Translations under genes and position numbers: made by a program
Shown: piece after piece, positions 1 through 7,280 of the stretch
Numbering within the stretch: position 1 is the first letter of the stretch
Layout: each line of letters begins with the position of its first letter
The notes under the pieces: generated by a model
What the model was told of the DNA's origin: nothing
Seen by the model: the letters and a program-made list of their open reading frames with translations, nothing else
Database searches by the model: none
NCBI GenBank assembly: GCA_934465535.1
Contig: CAKSKV010000013.1
Span: 1-41,937, forward strand
Origin: an uncultured Clostridia bacterium
GTDB taxonomy: Bacteria > Bacillota > Clostridia > Christensenellales > QALW01
Length of the DNA stretch: 41,937 nucleotides
Direction of reading: 5' to 3'

Positions 1-2534
1 ATCGTGCCCTTTGCCGCCTGCCCTATTTTTGAGTTATTTGTAGAGGGCCCCGAGCGCACATTCACCGCCACATTGCAGTTTATCACCTTACCCTTGGTCA
101 CGATTACCGGCTCCGGTGTTGCCGTGGGAGTTTCCGTGGGAGTTTCCGTGGGCGCTTCGCTGCTGCCTCCCGGCGTAGGCTCTGCCGTATTGTCCGGCGT
201 TATATCCGGCGTTGCCGTCGGCTCCTCCGAGGGCGTCGGGGTTTCCTCAATCTCCGGCTTGTCCGGCTTTATATATGCCGCATAGATATAGCCCTCGCCG
301 TAGCGCGTATTTACCTTATACCAATCTCCTTGCTTTTCAATCAGCTCCACGCGGGCTCCGTATGCCAGCATTCCCAGCACGGCGCTGTCCGTAGTGGCTG
401 CTGCACGCACATTCACCGAGCCCAGCATATCCTGCGTGGTCACTGTTCCGTATTCCTTGGACGGGTCCTCCGGCTCCTCTTTGTTCGGGTCGGTAACAAC
501 ATATAAGCTGTCCATTATAACGGCGCCGGGATAGTAAAAACCCATTATCTGATTTGAATCATGTCCGTCCTTAGCGCGCGCAATTGCACCGCGCTGACTC
601 AGGCCTACTCCGTGTCCGTTGCCGCGCATGGACAACACGAAATAATCTTCATATTCATATACATAATACATAAGGCGCGAATTCAGGTTCTGACCCGCCG
701 CAAGGCTCACCTGACGGATGTCATCAATAAACAGATCCAGCTCAAAGCTTGCCTCTTCACCTATTTCCGGCGTTTCAACACCGTTATCCACATAATATAT
801 GCTCAGATAATCCGTGCTTATGTACCCCACCGTGCCGTCCGCGGTGCGCACCTTTGCCCAGCCGCTAAGCTGCTCCAGTACCTCCACCTCAACGCCCTTT
901 GCCACAGTGCCTATTTTCGTCGATGAAGTGCTGGGGGCGGAACGCATATTTACCGAAACATTAACATTTACCACAATGGCGCACTTTTTGCGCTGCGCCG
1001 GCTCGCTTTCCTCCGGCTGCACCGTCGTGTTCTCCGTGCTGTCCGGCTCAGCGCTTGCATCCGCAGTAGGCTCCCCGCTTTCAGCAGGCGTTTCCGTCGG
1101 CTCCGTTTTTGCCGTTTCCGTATTTTCCGGCGCCTGCGACGGCTCCTCCGTAGGCGCTTCAGTGGGCGTTTCGGTAGGTGTTTCCGTGGGTATTTCAGTG
1201 GGTGTTTCCGTGGGCTCCGGCTCAATACCCGCTACATCCGTATATGCGATCACGCTGCCCGAAAGATAGCTTTTGCTCATATAGCCTATCGTGCCGCCCG
1301 CCGTAAGCACCTTATAATAATTGCCTGATTTGTCCAGAACCTCCACGCGCGTCCCCGCCCAGAGGCTTGCAAGCTTCTCATACGAGGACGACGGTCCGTC
1401 ATACAGTCCGGCATTGCGCGTAACTCCCGAAACGCGCATAAATTCCTTCTTTACCGTCCCGCTGCCCGACTTGCCCTTAACCGCATTCACGCTTACTGTG
1501 ACCCGCAGGAAATTATAGCATTTTGAATTGCTTTCATAGGGGAAGCGCTGTGTATGCAGCTGCGCCCCCGTCACGCCGTTGATTACATAATTGTTCTCCA
1601 GCGTGCTGTATCCTTTTTCGTAAAGCGCGATCTTCAGCTCGGTCTCCATGACCTTGCGTATTCTCTCATCAATTATATAGCAGGTTCCGCGCCCCTCCAT
1701 CTCCTGCTTTGCCATATACAAAATGGATGCGCTGGCGCCGCAGTTGTAATCGTATGTGTCGTCCGATACCTCAAGATACGGCTCCTTTGTGCCGCCCCAA
1801 GCGTCCACATTCGTACGCGTCTGACCGCCGTTATTGTCGGAATACCATGCTCCGCACAGCTTTCCCCCGCTGTGTGTAAGTATCTGCCCTGCCGTTTCCT
1901 GAACCGCCTGTATGCACCGCTTCCACGATGTCGAATAGCCCTTGTATACCTGATTAGAGGAGGTATCTCCTATATCGTAAGTCAGGGGCGAGGTACCGCT
2001 CTTGCGCAGATTGTAGGCATATGTACGGGCGGCAACGGCCTGCGCCTTTATCGCCTCAAGCGGTGAGCCCTCTCCGATCTCGCCCACAACAACGCCCACA
2101 AGATATGTTTCCATATCCACATAATTAACAGCCAGCAGATAGCTGCCAGACTTTGCAAATATCATGTCCCCCAGATAATTGCAAAGCCCGTACCTGTTGG
2201 ACTGTATTTTTAGCCCGTTATAACCCGCATCTGCTTTATACAGCCGGAAATAGCCGTTGCTGCCGCGGCATACCTCCTTGCCCTCCTGATAAAGCACCAC
2301 CGCGTTCCCCTCTATTTTCACGGTGCAGGCTACACTCTTTTTCAGCGCCTTGCCGTTATCCGTGGCATAGGTGCCCTCCGGCATAAAATCGAGCGTTTTT
2401 ACCGAGCCTATGGTGGAAATTTTAACCCTCAGTATACATTTATCCTTAGCCTGAGCCGTTACCGTACCCACGGATGCGCCCAGTGTTGTAAGCAACAGCA
2501 TTATAACAAGCACTGCCGCAATTTTTGATTTCAT
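1..2534 (-). CDS. SpoIID/LytB-type wall protein with SH3 modules (3' end outside window)
   Basis: Start ATG at 2534 follows an AAGGGAG ribosome binding site; the frame stays open to the window edge, so the C-terminus is missing (844 codons seen). Order: signal peptide (about residues 1-28), SpoIID N-terminal half with the conserved EAIKAQAVAARTYA stretch and the candidate catalytic Glu at residue 152, an SH3 module, a Thr/Pro/Glu-rich linker, a second SH3 module, the SpoIID C-terminal motif GHGVGLSQRGA from residue 640, then a third SH3, another TPTE linker and the start of a fourth SH3. SpoIID-family proteins are peptidoglycan lytic transglycosylases acting outside the membrane, so this is probably a secreted wall-remodelling enzyme. 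The two halves of the catalytic domain lie about 490 residues apart, because SH3 modules are inserted between them. Whether it is sporulation-specific cannot be told from the sequence. Confidence 0.9.
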   Translation of the reverse strand, partial: MKSKIAAVLVIMLLLTTLGASVGTVTAQAKDKCILRVKISTIGSVKTLDFMPEGTYATDNGKALKKSVACTVKIEGNAVVLYQEGKEVCRGSNGYFRLYKADAGYNGLKIQSNRYGLCNYLGDMIFAKSGSYLLAVNYVDMETYLVGVVVGEIGEGSPLEAIKAQAVAARTYAYNLRKSGTSPLTYDIGDTSSNQVYKGYSTSWKRCIQAVQETAGQILTHSGGKLCGAWYSDNNGGQTRTNVDAWGGTKEPYLEVSDDTYDYNCGASASILYMAKQEMEGRGTCYIIDERIRKVMETELKIALYEKGYSTLENNYVINGVTGAQLHTQRFPYESNSKCYNFLRVTVSVNAVKGKSGSGTVKKEFMRVSGVTRNAGLYDGPSSSYEKLASLWAGTRVEVLDKSGNYYKVLTAGGTIGYMSKSYLSGSVIAYTDVAGIEPEPTETPTEIPTETPTETPTEAPTEEPSQAPENTETAKTEPTETPAESGEPTADASAEPDSTENTTVQPEESEPAQRKKCAIVVNVNVSVNMRSAPSTSSTKIGTVAKGVEVEVLEQLSGWAKVRTADGTVGYISTDYLSIYYVDNGVETPEIGEEASFELDLFIDDIRQVSLAAGQNLNSRLMYYVYEYEDYFVLSMRGNGHGVGLSQRGAIARAKDGHDSNQIMGFYYPGAVIMDSLYVVTDPNKEEPEDPSKEYGTVTTQDMLGSVNVRAAATTDSAVLGMLAYGARVELIEKQGDWYKVNTRYGEGYIYAAYIKPDKPEIEETPTPSEEPTATPDITPDNTAEPTPGGSSEAPTETPTETPTATPEPVIVTKGKVINCNVAVNVRSGPSTNNSKIGQAAKGT
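123..160. repeat. Short tandem repeat encoding a TPTE linker
   Basis: A 12-base unit (GGGAGTTTCCGT and variants) is repeated here, and a related set lies at 1151-1217. On the minus strand both encode Thr-Pro-Thr-Glu repeats that act as flexible spacers between SH3 modules of the SpoIID-like protein. Confidence 0.7.
1151..1217. repeat. Short tandem repeat encoding a TPTE/IPTE linker
   Basis: About five to six imperfect 12-base units (GGTGTTTCCGTG-like) encode EPTETPTEIPTETPTETPTE on the minus strand. The linker separates the first and second SH3 modules of the SpoIID-like protein. The 12-base period keeps the frame when copy number changes. Confidence 0.7.
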
Positions 2535-2694
2535 CGGATACTCCCTTCTCCGTCCTGTTTACAAAGCCGGTGTAAAAATGATGACAACACGCCGCAAAGC
2601 CGCGCTTGCACATGATATATCAATTTTATTAAGCCCTTCGCCGCAAAAAAGCGCATAAGGCCGAATTTTTCGCATATAGCTTCCTTATAATAAT

Positions 2695-2728
2695 AACAGA
2701 CGACCGCGCTAAACGCAAGTCGTCTGTT
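2695..2728 (-). terminator. Candidate terminator of the flavoprotein gene
   Basis: A perfect 10-bp inverted repeat (AACAGACGAC and its complement, 14-base loop) is followed on the minus strand by TTATTATTAT. It lies downstream of the flavoprotein stop and upstream of the SpoIID-like gene. The T tract is interrupted, so strength is uncertain. Confidence 0.5.
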
Positions 2729-2795
2729 GTCGATTATGCAAAAATACCGCGCCTATACTGGCTGTTGCTCGTTTTTTCGCGCTGTTTCTCTAAAT

Positions 2796-2812
2796 ATTAC
2801 AATTATATTACG
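2796..2812 (-). promoter_or_regulatory. WalR-like direct repeat
   Basis: On the minus strand this reads CGTAAT-ATAAT-TGTAAT, two hexamers with an 11-base period. The WalR (YycF) consensus is TGTWAH-N5-TGTWAH; the second hexamer fits fully and the first differs at one base. It lies upstream of the SpoIID-like gene (start 2534), which is on the same strand. The rest of the 2535-2877 gap holds the terminator-like hairpin and AT-rich sequence; I see no small gene there. Confidence 0.35.
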
Positions 2813-2877
2813 AAATCGCTTAACAATTCGTAACAATTTGCGTTGCAATGCCCCTAAACTTTGCCTGCACGCGTCTT

Positions 2878-4287
2878 TTACAGCCTGGAGGCCACATCCC
2901 GCGCCACAACAATGCCGGTAACCGAAGCCTGCATAAGGCCGCGGGTAATACCCGCTCCGTCGCCTATGCAGTAAAGCCCCTCCACCGCCGTCATAAAGCG
3001 GTTGTCCACCTTCACCTTGCTGGAATAGAACTTTACCTCCACTCCGTAAAGCAGGGTGTTCTTGGAGTAAAGCCCCGGCGCCACCTTATCAAAAGCGCGC
3101 AGCGCTTCAATAATGCTGGTAAGATGACGGTGCGGCAGCACAAAGGACAGATCCCCCGGCACCGCCGTGGTAAGCGTGGGACGGGTGGTGGATTTTTTAA
3201 GCCTTGTTGCATCGGTGCGCCGCCCTTTTTCCAAGTCGCCCAGGCGCTGCACCATTATCGGTCCGCCGGTAAGCATATTGCCCAGCTTTGCAATATATTC
3301 GCCGTATACTATCGGGTCGTCAAAGGGAGAAGTGAATTTAGAAGAAACCAGCAGCGCAAAGTTCGTGTTCTCCGTTTTGCGCGCGGCATCACCGTAGCTG
3401 TGACCGTTCACCACCGCTATGCCGTTTTCATAATGCTCCTCCGAAACCACTCCGCCCGGATTCATGCAGAATGTGCGCACCTTGTTTTCAAAGGTGTCGG
3501 AATAATACACCATTTTGGCTTCGTAAAGATGCTTTGTAAGGTGATCCATTATGCTGTTGGGCACCTCTACGCGCACGCCGATGTCCACTTCGTTGTTTTC
3601 CGTAACTATTCCGAGGTTCTTCACCGTATGATTCAGCCAATCCGCGCCGCCGCGTCCCGGCGCCGCAACAACACAGCCCGCCTCCACGGTAAATTCCTCG
3701 CCCGCATGCTCCAGAATCGCGCCGCAGGCTCTGCCACCCCGCACTATTATCTCCTTTGCGGTGGTAAGCTCCATAAAAGTGGTATGGGTGTTGGTTACAA
3801 GGTGCACATACATGGCCCTGAGCACATCAAAGGCGCGCTCGGTGCCCAAATGCCGCACCGGGCAGGGCACCAGCTGAATATTGTGCTTGGAACATTCATA
3901 GCGTATCTCGTCCACCTTTTTATCGTTAAGGCCGTGCACCTCATCGCTTGCGCCGAAATCGCAATATATGCTGTCGGCATAGGAAATAAGCTCCGCCGCT
4001 TCCTTTTGGCCGATATAATCCGTTATATGCCCTCCCACCTCGCTGGAAAGGGACAGCTTACCGTCGGAAAACGCACCCGCGCCCGACCATCCGCTTACTA
4101 TCGCGCAGGGCTTGCAGTGTACGCATTTCCCCGTAACGCGCGCAGGGCAGCGGCGGCTGTCAATATTGCGTCCGCTGTCAATTATAAGCACCCTTGCATC
4201 CTTATTAAGGCGCGTAAGCTCAATTGCCGTAAATATGCCCGCAGGGCCTGCGCCCACAACAAGGCAGTCATAATACTCGTTGTTCAT
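2878..4287 (-). CDS. NAD(P)/FAD-dependent dehydrogenase, COG2509-like
   Basis: 469 aa from ATG 4287, chosen because GGAGTG lies six bases upstream and the protein then begins MNNEYYDCLVVGAGPAG; a start at 4338 would add 17 residues without a comparable site. The N-terminal Rossmann motif VVGAGPAGIFTA binds the FAD ADP moiety. A Cys-rich stretch (CPARVTGKCVHCKPC) is followed by SGWSGAGAFSDGKLSL, and the C-terminal CIGDGAGITRGLMQA motif places it in the uncharacterised FAD-dependent dehydrogenase group COG2509. The paired Cys residues may carry redox or metal function, which is an inference. The substrate is unknown. It appears to be a single-gene unit. Confidence 0.85.
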   Translation of the reverse strand: MNNEYYDCLVVGAGPAGIFTAIELTRLNKDARVLIIDSGRNIDSRRCPARVTGKCVHCKPCAIVSGWSGAGAFSDGKLSLSSEVGGHITDYIGQKEAAELISYADSIYCDFGASDEVHGLNDKKVDEIRYECSKHNIQLVPCPVRHLGTERAFDVLRAMYVHLVTNTHTTFMELTTAKEIIVRGGRACGAILEHAGEEFTVEAGCVVAAPGRGGADWLNHTVKNLGIVTENNEVDIGVRVEVPNSIMDHLTKHLYEAKMVYYSDTFENKVRTFCMNPGGVVSEEHYENGIAVVNGHSYGDAARKTENTNFALLVSSKFTSPFDDPIVYGEYIAKLGNMLTGGPIMVQRLGDLEKGRRTDATRLKKSTTRPTLTTAVPGDLSFVLPHRHLTSIIEALRAFDKVAPGLYSKNTLLYGVEVKFYSSKVKVDNRFMTAVEGLYCIGDGAGITRGLMQASVTGIVVARDVASRL

Positions 4288-4403
4288 AATATCACTCCGA
4301 ACCGTTTTTCGTTCCATGCCGCCGCTGCGGGCGGGCATACATATATATTATAACACATCGTTTCCCCTTTTTCAACACTATTCTTTACGGTTTTGCTCCG
4401 CAC

Positions 4404-4440
4404 AATAAGAAAACCGCCCCCGGTTTTCCCGAAGGCGGCT
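4404..4440 (-). terminator. Rho-independent terminator of anchored protein 1
   Basis: Stem CCGCC (4414-4418) with GGCGG (4434-4438), followed on the minus strand by TTTTCTTATT. It lies just downstream of the 4486 stop codon. Confidence 0.6.
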
Positions 4441-4485
4441 TGCTGTGCGGTCATAAACCGCATTATTTGCATTATACTTAAAGGA

Positions 4486-5286
4486 TTATCCTCTCTTCTT
4501 GGCAACAACCAGTGCGCCGCAGCCGGTGATGGCAGCAACAGCATAGGCAATCACGGAGAAGTCGGCGGTGGGCTTGTTACCATCCGCAACCAGATCCTCA
4601 GCGGTCAGGCAGAAATCATCTATTTCCAAAACCGCATCTTTGTCGTTGGAGTTTATACCGCAGAAACGAATTGCAGACATAATGCAGCGGTCATTGGTTC
4701 TGTCGCCCGTAACATTTTCATCCACACTTATACGCAGGCTGCTGAAGGGAATAAACAGCCAACCGTCAAAGTCAGCGGGAATCGTAACCGCTTTTCCGCG
4801 ATAAATATTACCGATATCCTCATATCCGGCATTGACTATACCGGTGCTTTCGCTTGCAAGCATGCAGCCCTCATCTTTCCAAAGCTGAGTCATCCACGCA
4901 TCGTTGCCATCGTTCTTTTCCAGAGCAATGGAAACCGCAACACCGCCGACATTCTTAACTCTCATGCCGATGTACTTAGCACTGTTATAAAGCGCATTTA
5001 TACCCTCAGCCGATGCCGCAGGCGATTTGTATGCATCGCCCGTAGGTCCGTCATAAGCAACACCATTGCTTGCAATGGTAAAGGTCAGCTTTTTGCCATC
5101 GAAGGCGTAGCTTGCGTTTCCGCACTCTGTAACTTCTCCGCTGTAAGTGGAAAAATCATCGATTACGGTAACTTTGATATCATGATTCTTGGTTTTTGCA
5201 ACGGCTTCCGTGCCTACTGCAAACGCACTTACGCACAGCATGCAGCACAGCACAGCTACGCAAAGCGCAATCACGAACTTTTTCAT
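4486..5286 (-). CDS. Secreted protein with C-terminal membrane anchor (paralogue 1)
   Basis: 266 aa. ATG 5286 follows AGGAGGAAATACAAAC, a strong site. The Sec signal peptide is MKKFVIALCVAVLCCMLCVSAFA (residues 1-23). The middle is predicted to be beta-rich and ends with LEIDDFCLTAEDL, resembling the last strands of jelly-roll carbohydrate-binding domains; this is a weak resemblance and I assign no family. The C-terminus PTADFSVIAYAVAAITGCGALVVAKKRG is a short polar motif, a hydrophobic helix and a basic tail, i.e. a membrane or sortase-type anchor. The last 27 residues are almost identical to those of the gene at 5519-6316, while the bodies differ. Probably a cell-surface protein, possibly glycan-binding. 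Confidence 0.8.
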   Translation of the reverse strand: MKKFVIALCVAVLCCMLCVSAFAVGTEAVAKTKNHDIKVTVIDDFSTYSGEVTECGNASYAFDGKKLTFTIASNGVAYDGPTGDAYKSPAASAEGINALYNSAKYIGMRVKNVGGVAVSIALEKNDGNDAWMTQLWKDEGCMLASESTGIVNAGYEDIGNIYRGKAVTIPADFDGWLFIPFSSLRISVDENVTGDRTNDRCIMSAIRFCGINSNDKDAVLEIDDFCLTAEDLVADGNKPTADFSVIAYAVAAITGCGALVVAKKRG

Positions 5287-5339
5287 GTTTGTATTTCCTC
5301 CTATTTACTTTTGCATATATCATGCAATGTGATAAGCAT

Positions 5340-5368
5340 ATTATAGCCGCCCGCATACTCAAAGTCAA
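5340..5368 (-). promoter_or_regulatory. Sigma-A promoter of anchored protein 1
   Basis: On the minus strand TTGACT, 17 bases, TATAAT. Flanking bases (GGGTA before -35, ATATG.. and CATTGCATG after -10) match the promoter of the neighbouring paralogue at 6368-6396, so the two are duplicated. Confidence 0.8.
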
Positions 5369-5461
5369 TACCCAAAAGAAAATTTTTTTGCGCCTTTTTG
5401 CAGAAAAAAGCACCGAAATTCACTGCCTAACAGCACTAAAGGTTATATCCGGAAAAGCAGA

Positions 5462-5487
5462 AAAGGCTTCCCGCGCGGGAAGCCTTT
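5462..5487 (-). terminator. Terminator of anchored protein 2
   Basis: A perfect 26-base palindrome, AAAGGCTTCCCGC followed by its complement. Both sides are T-rich (minus CTTTTCTGCTTTTCC, plus GGGTTTTTATT). It sits 31 bases after the stop of the 5519-6316 gene. Confidence 0.75.
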
Positions 5488-5518
5488 GGGTTTTTATTGC
5501 TTTATCGGATTGGAAGGA

Positions 5519-6316
5519 TTATCTTCTCTTCTTGGCAACAACCAGCGCGCCGCAGCCGGTGATGGCAGCAGCAGCATAAGCGATCACGGAGAAGTCAGCG
5601 GTGGGCTGAATCTCATCCACTATTTCAAGGCTGTCGAAAATATAGGTAAGGGATGTAGCTTCGCCGAAGTTCTCACGAACATCGATTTCCATATTGTTAA
5701 TGCCCTCGTTGAAATTGGTAAGAAGGGGCTTGTTCCAGCCTGCGGGAGCAGCAATCGTGCATGCATCAAGCGGGAAATATACATAGCCCTTGAAACCGGC
5801 AGGAATAACAACAGCGCTTACTTCTTTTCCGCCGTTATCCTTGCTGTCAAATCCGCCGCCGTCGTTTGTTGCAACAGCCGGCTTTGAGCCATTGACAGCA
5901 TAGAGCACTGCTTTGGAGCAATCAAAAGCCGCAGCAGCATTGTCCGCAGTATTGAAAGTAAAACGCAGACCGAAAGAAGCCTTATCGGAGGTGTTCTCCA
6001 CATACAGCTTCATATACTTTCCGGCAGCCCAGTTTGTCATAAGAGCCTTAAGGGTGTTTTCATCCTGAACATTGAAGCCCTGAACCCATGCACTTGTTGA
6101 ACCGGCAGTGATCTTGACACCGTTGCCGTTGTCGCCCTTTGCCGCCTCAATTGTCGGTGCCTCCACGCCGTATGTGCCAAGCCCGGTATTGTAGTTCATG
6201 TACGCCGCAATATCCTCAGCGTCAAAGCCCGAAACCGTAGCGTTTGCCGCAAAAGCGGAAACCGCGAAAAGGCTGAGCATGCAGATAACGGCAAGCGAAA
6301 CCAGTATCTTTTTCAT
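5519..6316 (-). CDS. Secreted protein with C-terminal membrane anchor (paralogue 2)
   Basis: 265 aa from ATG 6316, chosen because GGGAGGAAATGCAAAC precedes it and the signal peptide MKKILVSLAVICMLSLFAVSAFA then starts the protein; 13 further codons upstream (6355) read through the ribosome binding site. The body is beta-rich and ends YIFDSLEIVDEI, similar in position to the IDDF strand of paralogue 1. The C-terminus QPTADFSVIAYAAAAITGC then GALVVAKKRR is a hydrophobic anchor with a basic tail, shared with paralogue 1 at DNA level as well. Function unknown; a cell-surface or glycan-binding role is an inference. Its promoter has an alternating TA spacer, so expression may vary between cells. 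Confidence 0.8.
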   Translation of the reverse strand: MKKILVSLAVICMLSLFAVSAFAANATVSGFDAEDIAAYMNYNTGLGTYGVEAPTIEAAKGDNGNGVKITAGSTSAWVQGFNVQDENTLKALMTNWAAGKYMKLYVENTSDKASFGLRFTFNTADNAAAAFDCSKAVLYAVNGSKPAVATNDGGGFDSKDNGGKEVSAVVIPAGFKGYVYFPLDACTIAAPAGWNKPLLTNFNEGINNMEIDVRENFGEATSLTYIFDSLEIVDEIQPTADFSVIAYAAAAITGCGALVVAKKRR

Positions 6317-6367
6317 GTTTGCATTTCCTCCCTGTTTTTTGCATATATTATGCAATGTGGTATATCC

Positions 6368-6396
6368 ATTATATATATATATATATATATTGTCAA
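6368..6396 (-). promoter_or_regulatory. Perfect sigma-A promoter with TA-repeat spacer
   Basis: On the minus strand TTGACA (6396-6391), a 17-base spacer of alternating A and T, and TATAAT (6373-6368). The alternating tract runs from about 6370 to 6390. Both hexamers are perfect and spacing is optimal, so the promoter is predicted to be strong at this repeat length. A two-base change in the tract would move spacing to 15 or 19 and should reduce activity. Confidence 0.9.
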
Positions 6397-6507
6397 TACC
6401 CCAAAGAGAATTTTTTTGCGCTTTTTTGCGGGAAAAACATTAAAAAGCCCGCCATCAGCAGCAGCGGTCAGCATATCCCTGCACCAAGCCCGTATCTTTG
6501 CAAACTG

Positions 6508-6543
6508 AAAACAAAAAAGCACCTGCCTTAAGCAAGTGCTTTT
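6508..6543 (-). terminator. Terminator of the tRNA operon
   Basis: Stem AAAAGCACCTGC (6515-6526) pairs with GCAAGTGCTTTT (6532-6543) with one mismatch. On the minus strand it ends in TTTTTTGTTTT. It begins at the very 3' base of tRNA-Lys. Confidence 0.85.
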
Positions 6544-6618
6544 GGTGGGTCATCGGGGGCTCGAACCCCGGACACCCTGATTAAGAGTCAGGTGCTCTAC
6601 CAGCTGAGCTAATAACCC
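6543..6618 (-). tRNA. tRNA-Lys (CTT)
   Basis: 76 bases with an encoded CCA end. The acceptor arm GGGTTAT pairs with ATGACCC, the D-arm is AGCTCAGCTGGTAGAGC, and the anticodon stem CCTGA/TCAGG encloses loop CTCTTAA with anticodon CTT. The T-arm contains GTTCGAGCC. It is cotranscribed with tRNA-Gly, five bases apart. Confidence 0.96.
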
Positions 6619-6623
6619 GTATA

Positions 6624-6698
6624 TGGAGCGGAAGACGAGATTCGAACTCGCGACATTCGCCATGGCAAGGCGACGCTCTACCACTGAGCCACTCCCGC
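6624..6698 (-). tRNA. tRNA-Gly (GCC)
   Basis: 75 bases with encoded CCA. The acceptor arm GCGGGAG pairs with CTTCCGC (one G-T wobble), the D-arm is GGCTCAGTGGTAGAGC, and the anticodon stem TCGCC/GGCGA encloses loop TTGCCAT with anticodon GCC. The T-loop GTTCGAATC is canonical. First gene of the two-tRNA operon. Confidence 0.96.
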
Positions 6699-6756
6699 AT
6701 ATGCCGTTAGGAGAAGTCGGCTTATATCACAAACCTGCTCCCTCGGAACAGGGCTT

Positions 6757-6785
6757 ATAATATCACATATCTTTTTGCTTGTAAA
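6757..6785 (-). promoter_or_regulatory. Promoter of the tRNA operon
   Basis: On the minus strand TTTACA, 17 bases, TATTAT. It is about 60 bases upstream of tRNA-Gly; the leader between contains a small hairpin, CCTGTTCC with GGAGCAGG. Confidence 0.65.
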
Positions 6786-6854
6786 GCGTTTTTTAATGTT
6801 TTGCGGCAATTTATTTTATCTATCCGGTTTATATGCCAAACAAGCCCCTTTACC

Positions 6855-7280
6855 TCAAACCAGCAGCCCCAACGCCGCCCTTACCGCATATGTTCCCAAT
6901 ATAACCGCCGCGCACCCTCCGTAAAAAAACGCGCTTACCGTTTCAGAGGGCTTTATCGCCCTGTGATGCAAGGCAAAAAGCAGCAGTGCGGCAATAAACG
7001 GCGCGGCCGGATTATAATAAAGCGCGGCCTCGAAATCCAGCCGGCACAGCGCAAAAAGCGCACGCGTAGTCCCGCAGCCCGGGCAGGGAATGCCCGTTAT
7101 ATATCTTATGGGGCAATGAATCCCGCTTATATTAAGCAGCAGCAGACATAGGGCAAAAAGCGCAATAAACACCGCATGCTTTATAAACAGCCCTCGAACC
7201 CTTGCAGACTTTCCCGGCTGTTTTTTATCCCCGGCCGTCATTTGTTCGTTTTCTTCGTTTATAATGTGCATTTTTCGCAT
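6855..7280 (-). CDS. DUF2752 membrane protein
   Basis: 141 aa. The motif CPIRYITGIPCPGCGTTRA (about residues 56-74) is the signature of DUF2752 (PF10825), small multi-span membrane proteins of unknown function with conserved Cys. Three hydrophobic segments are visible (about 34-52, 91-105, 115-138). The start is ATG 7280, directly after the TAA of the epimerase gene, with GGAGG about eight bases upstream inside that gene. The zero-base junction implies translational coupling, so the two products are made together. The N-terminus is polar and probably cytoplasmic. Confidence 0.85.
   Translation of the reverse strand: MRKMHIINEENEQMTAGDKKQPGKSARVRGLFIKHAVFIALFALCLLLLNISGIHCPIRYITGIPCPGCGTTRALFALCRLDFEAALYYNPAAPFIAALLLFALHHRAIKPSETVSAFFYGGCAAVILGTYAVRAALGLLV

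Noticed and set aside
784..792. TTATCCACA, a perfect DnaA box, and the gyrase genes as hints of an origin
   Set aside because: The box is single and inside a coding region; no cluster of boxes and no dnaA, dnaN or recF is present.
2848..4353. 501-aa open frame antisense to the flavoprotein
   Set aside because: Shadow frame; the opposite strand has intact COG2509 motifs and a good start.
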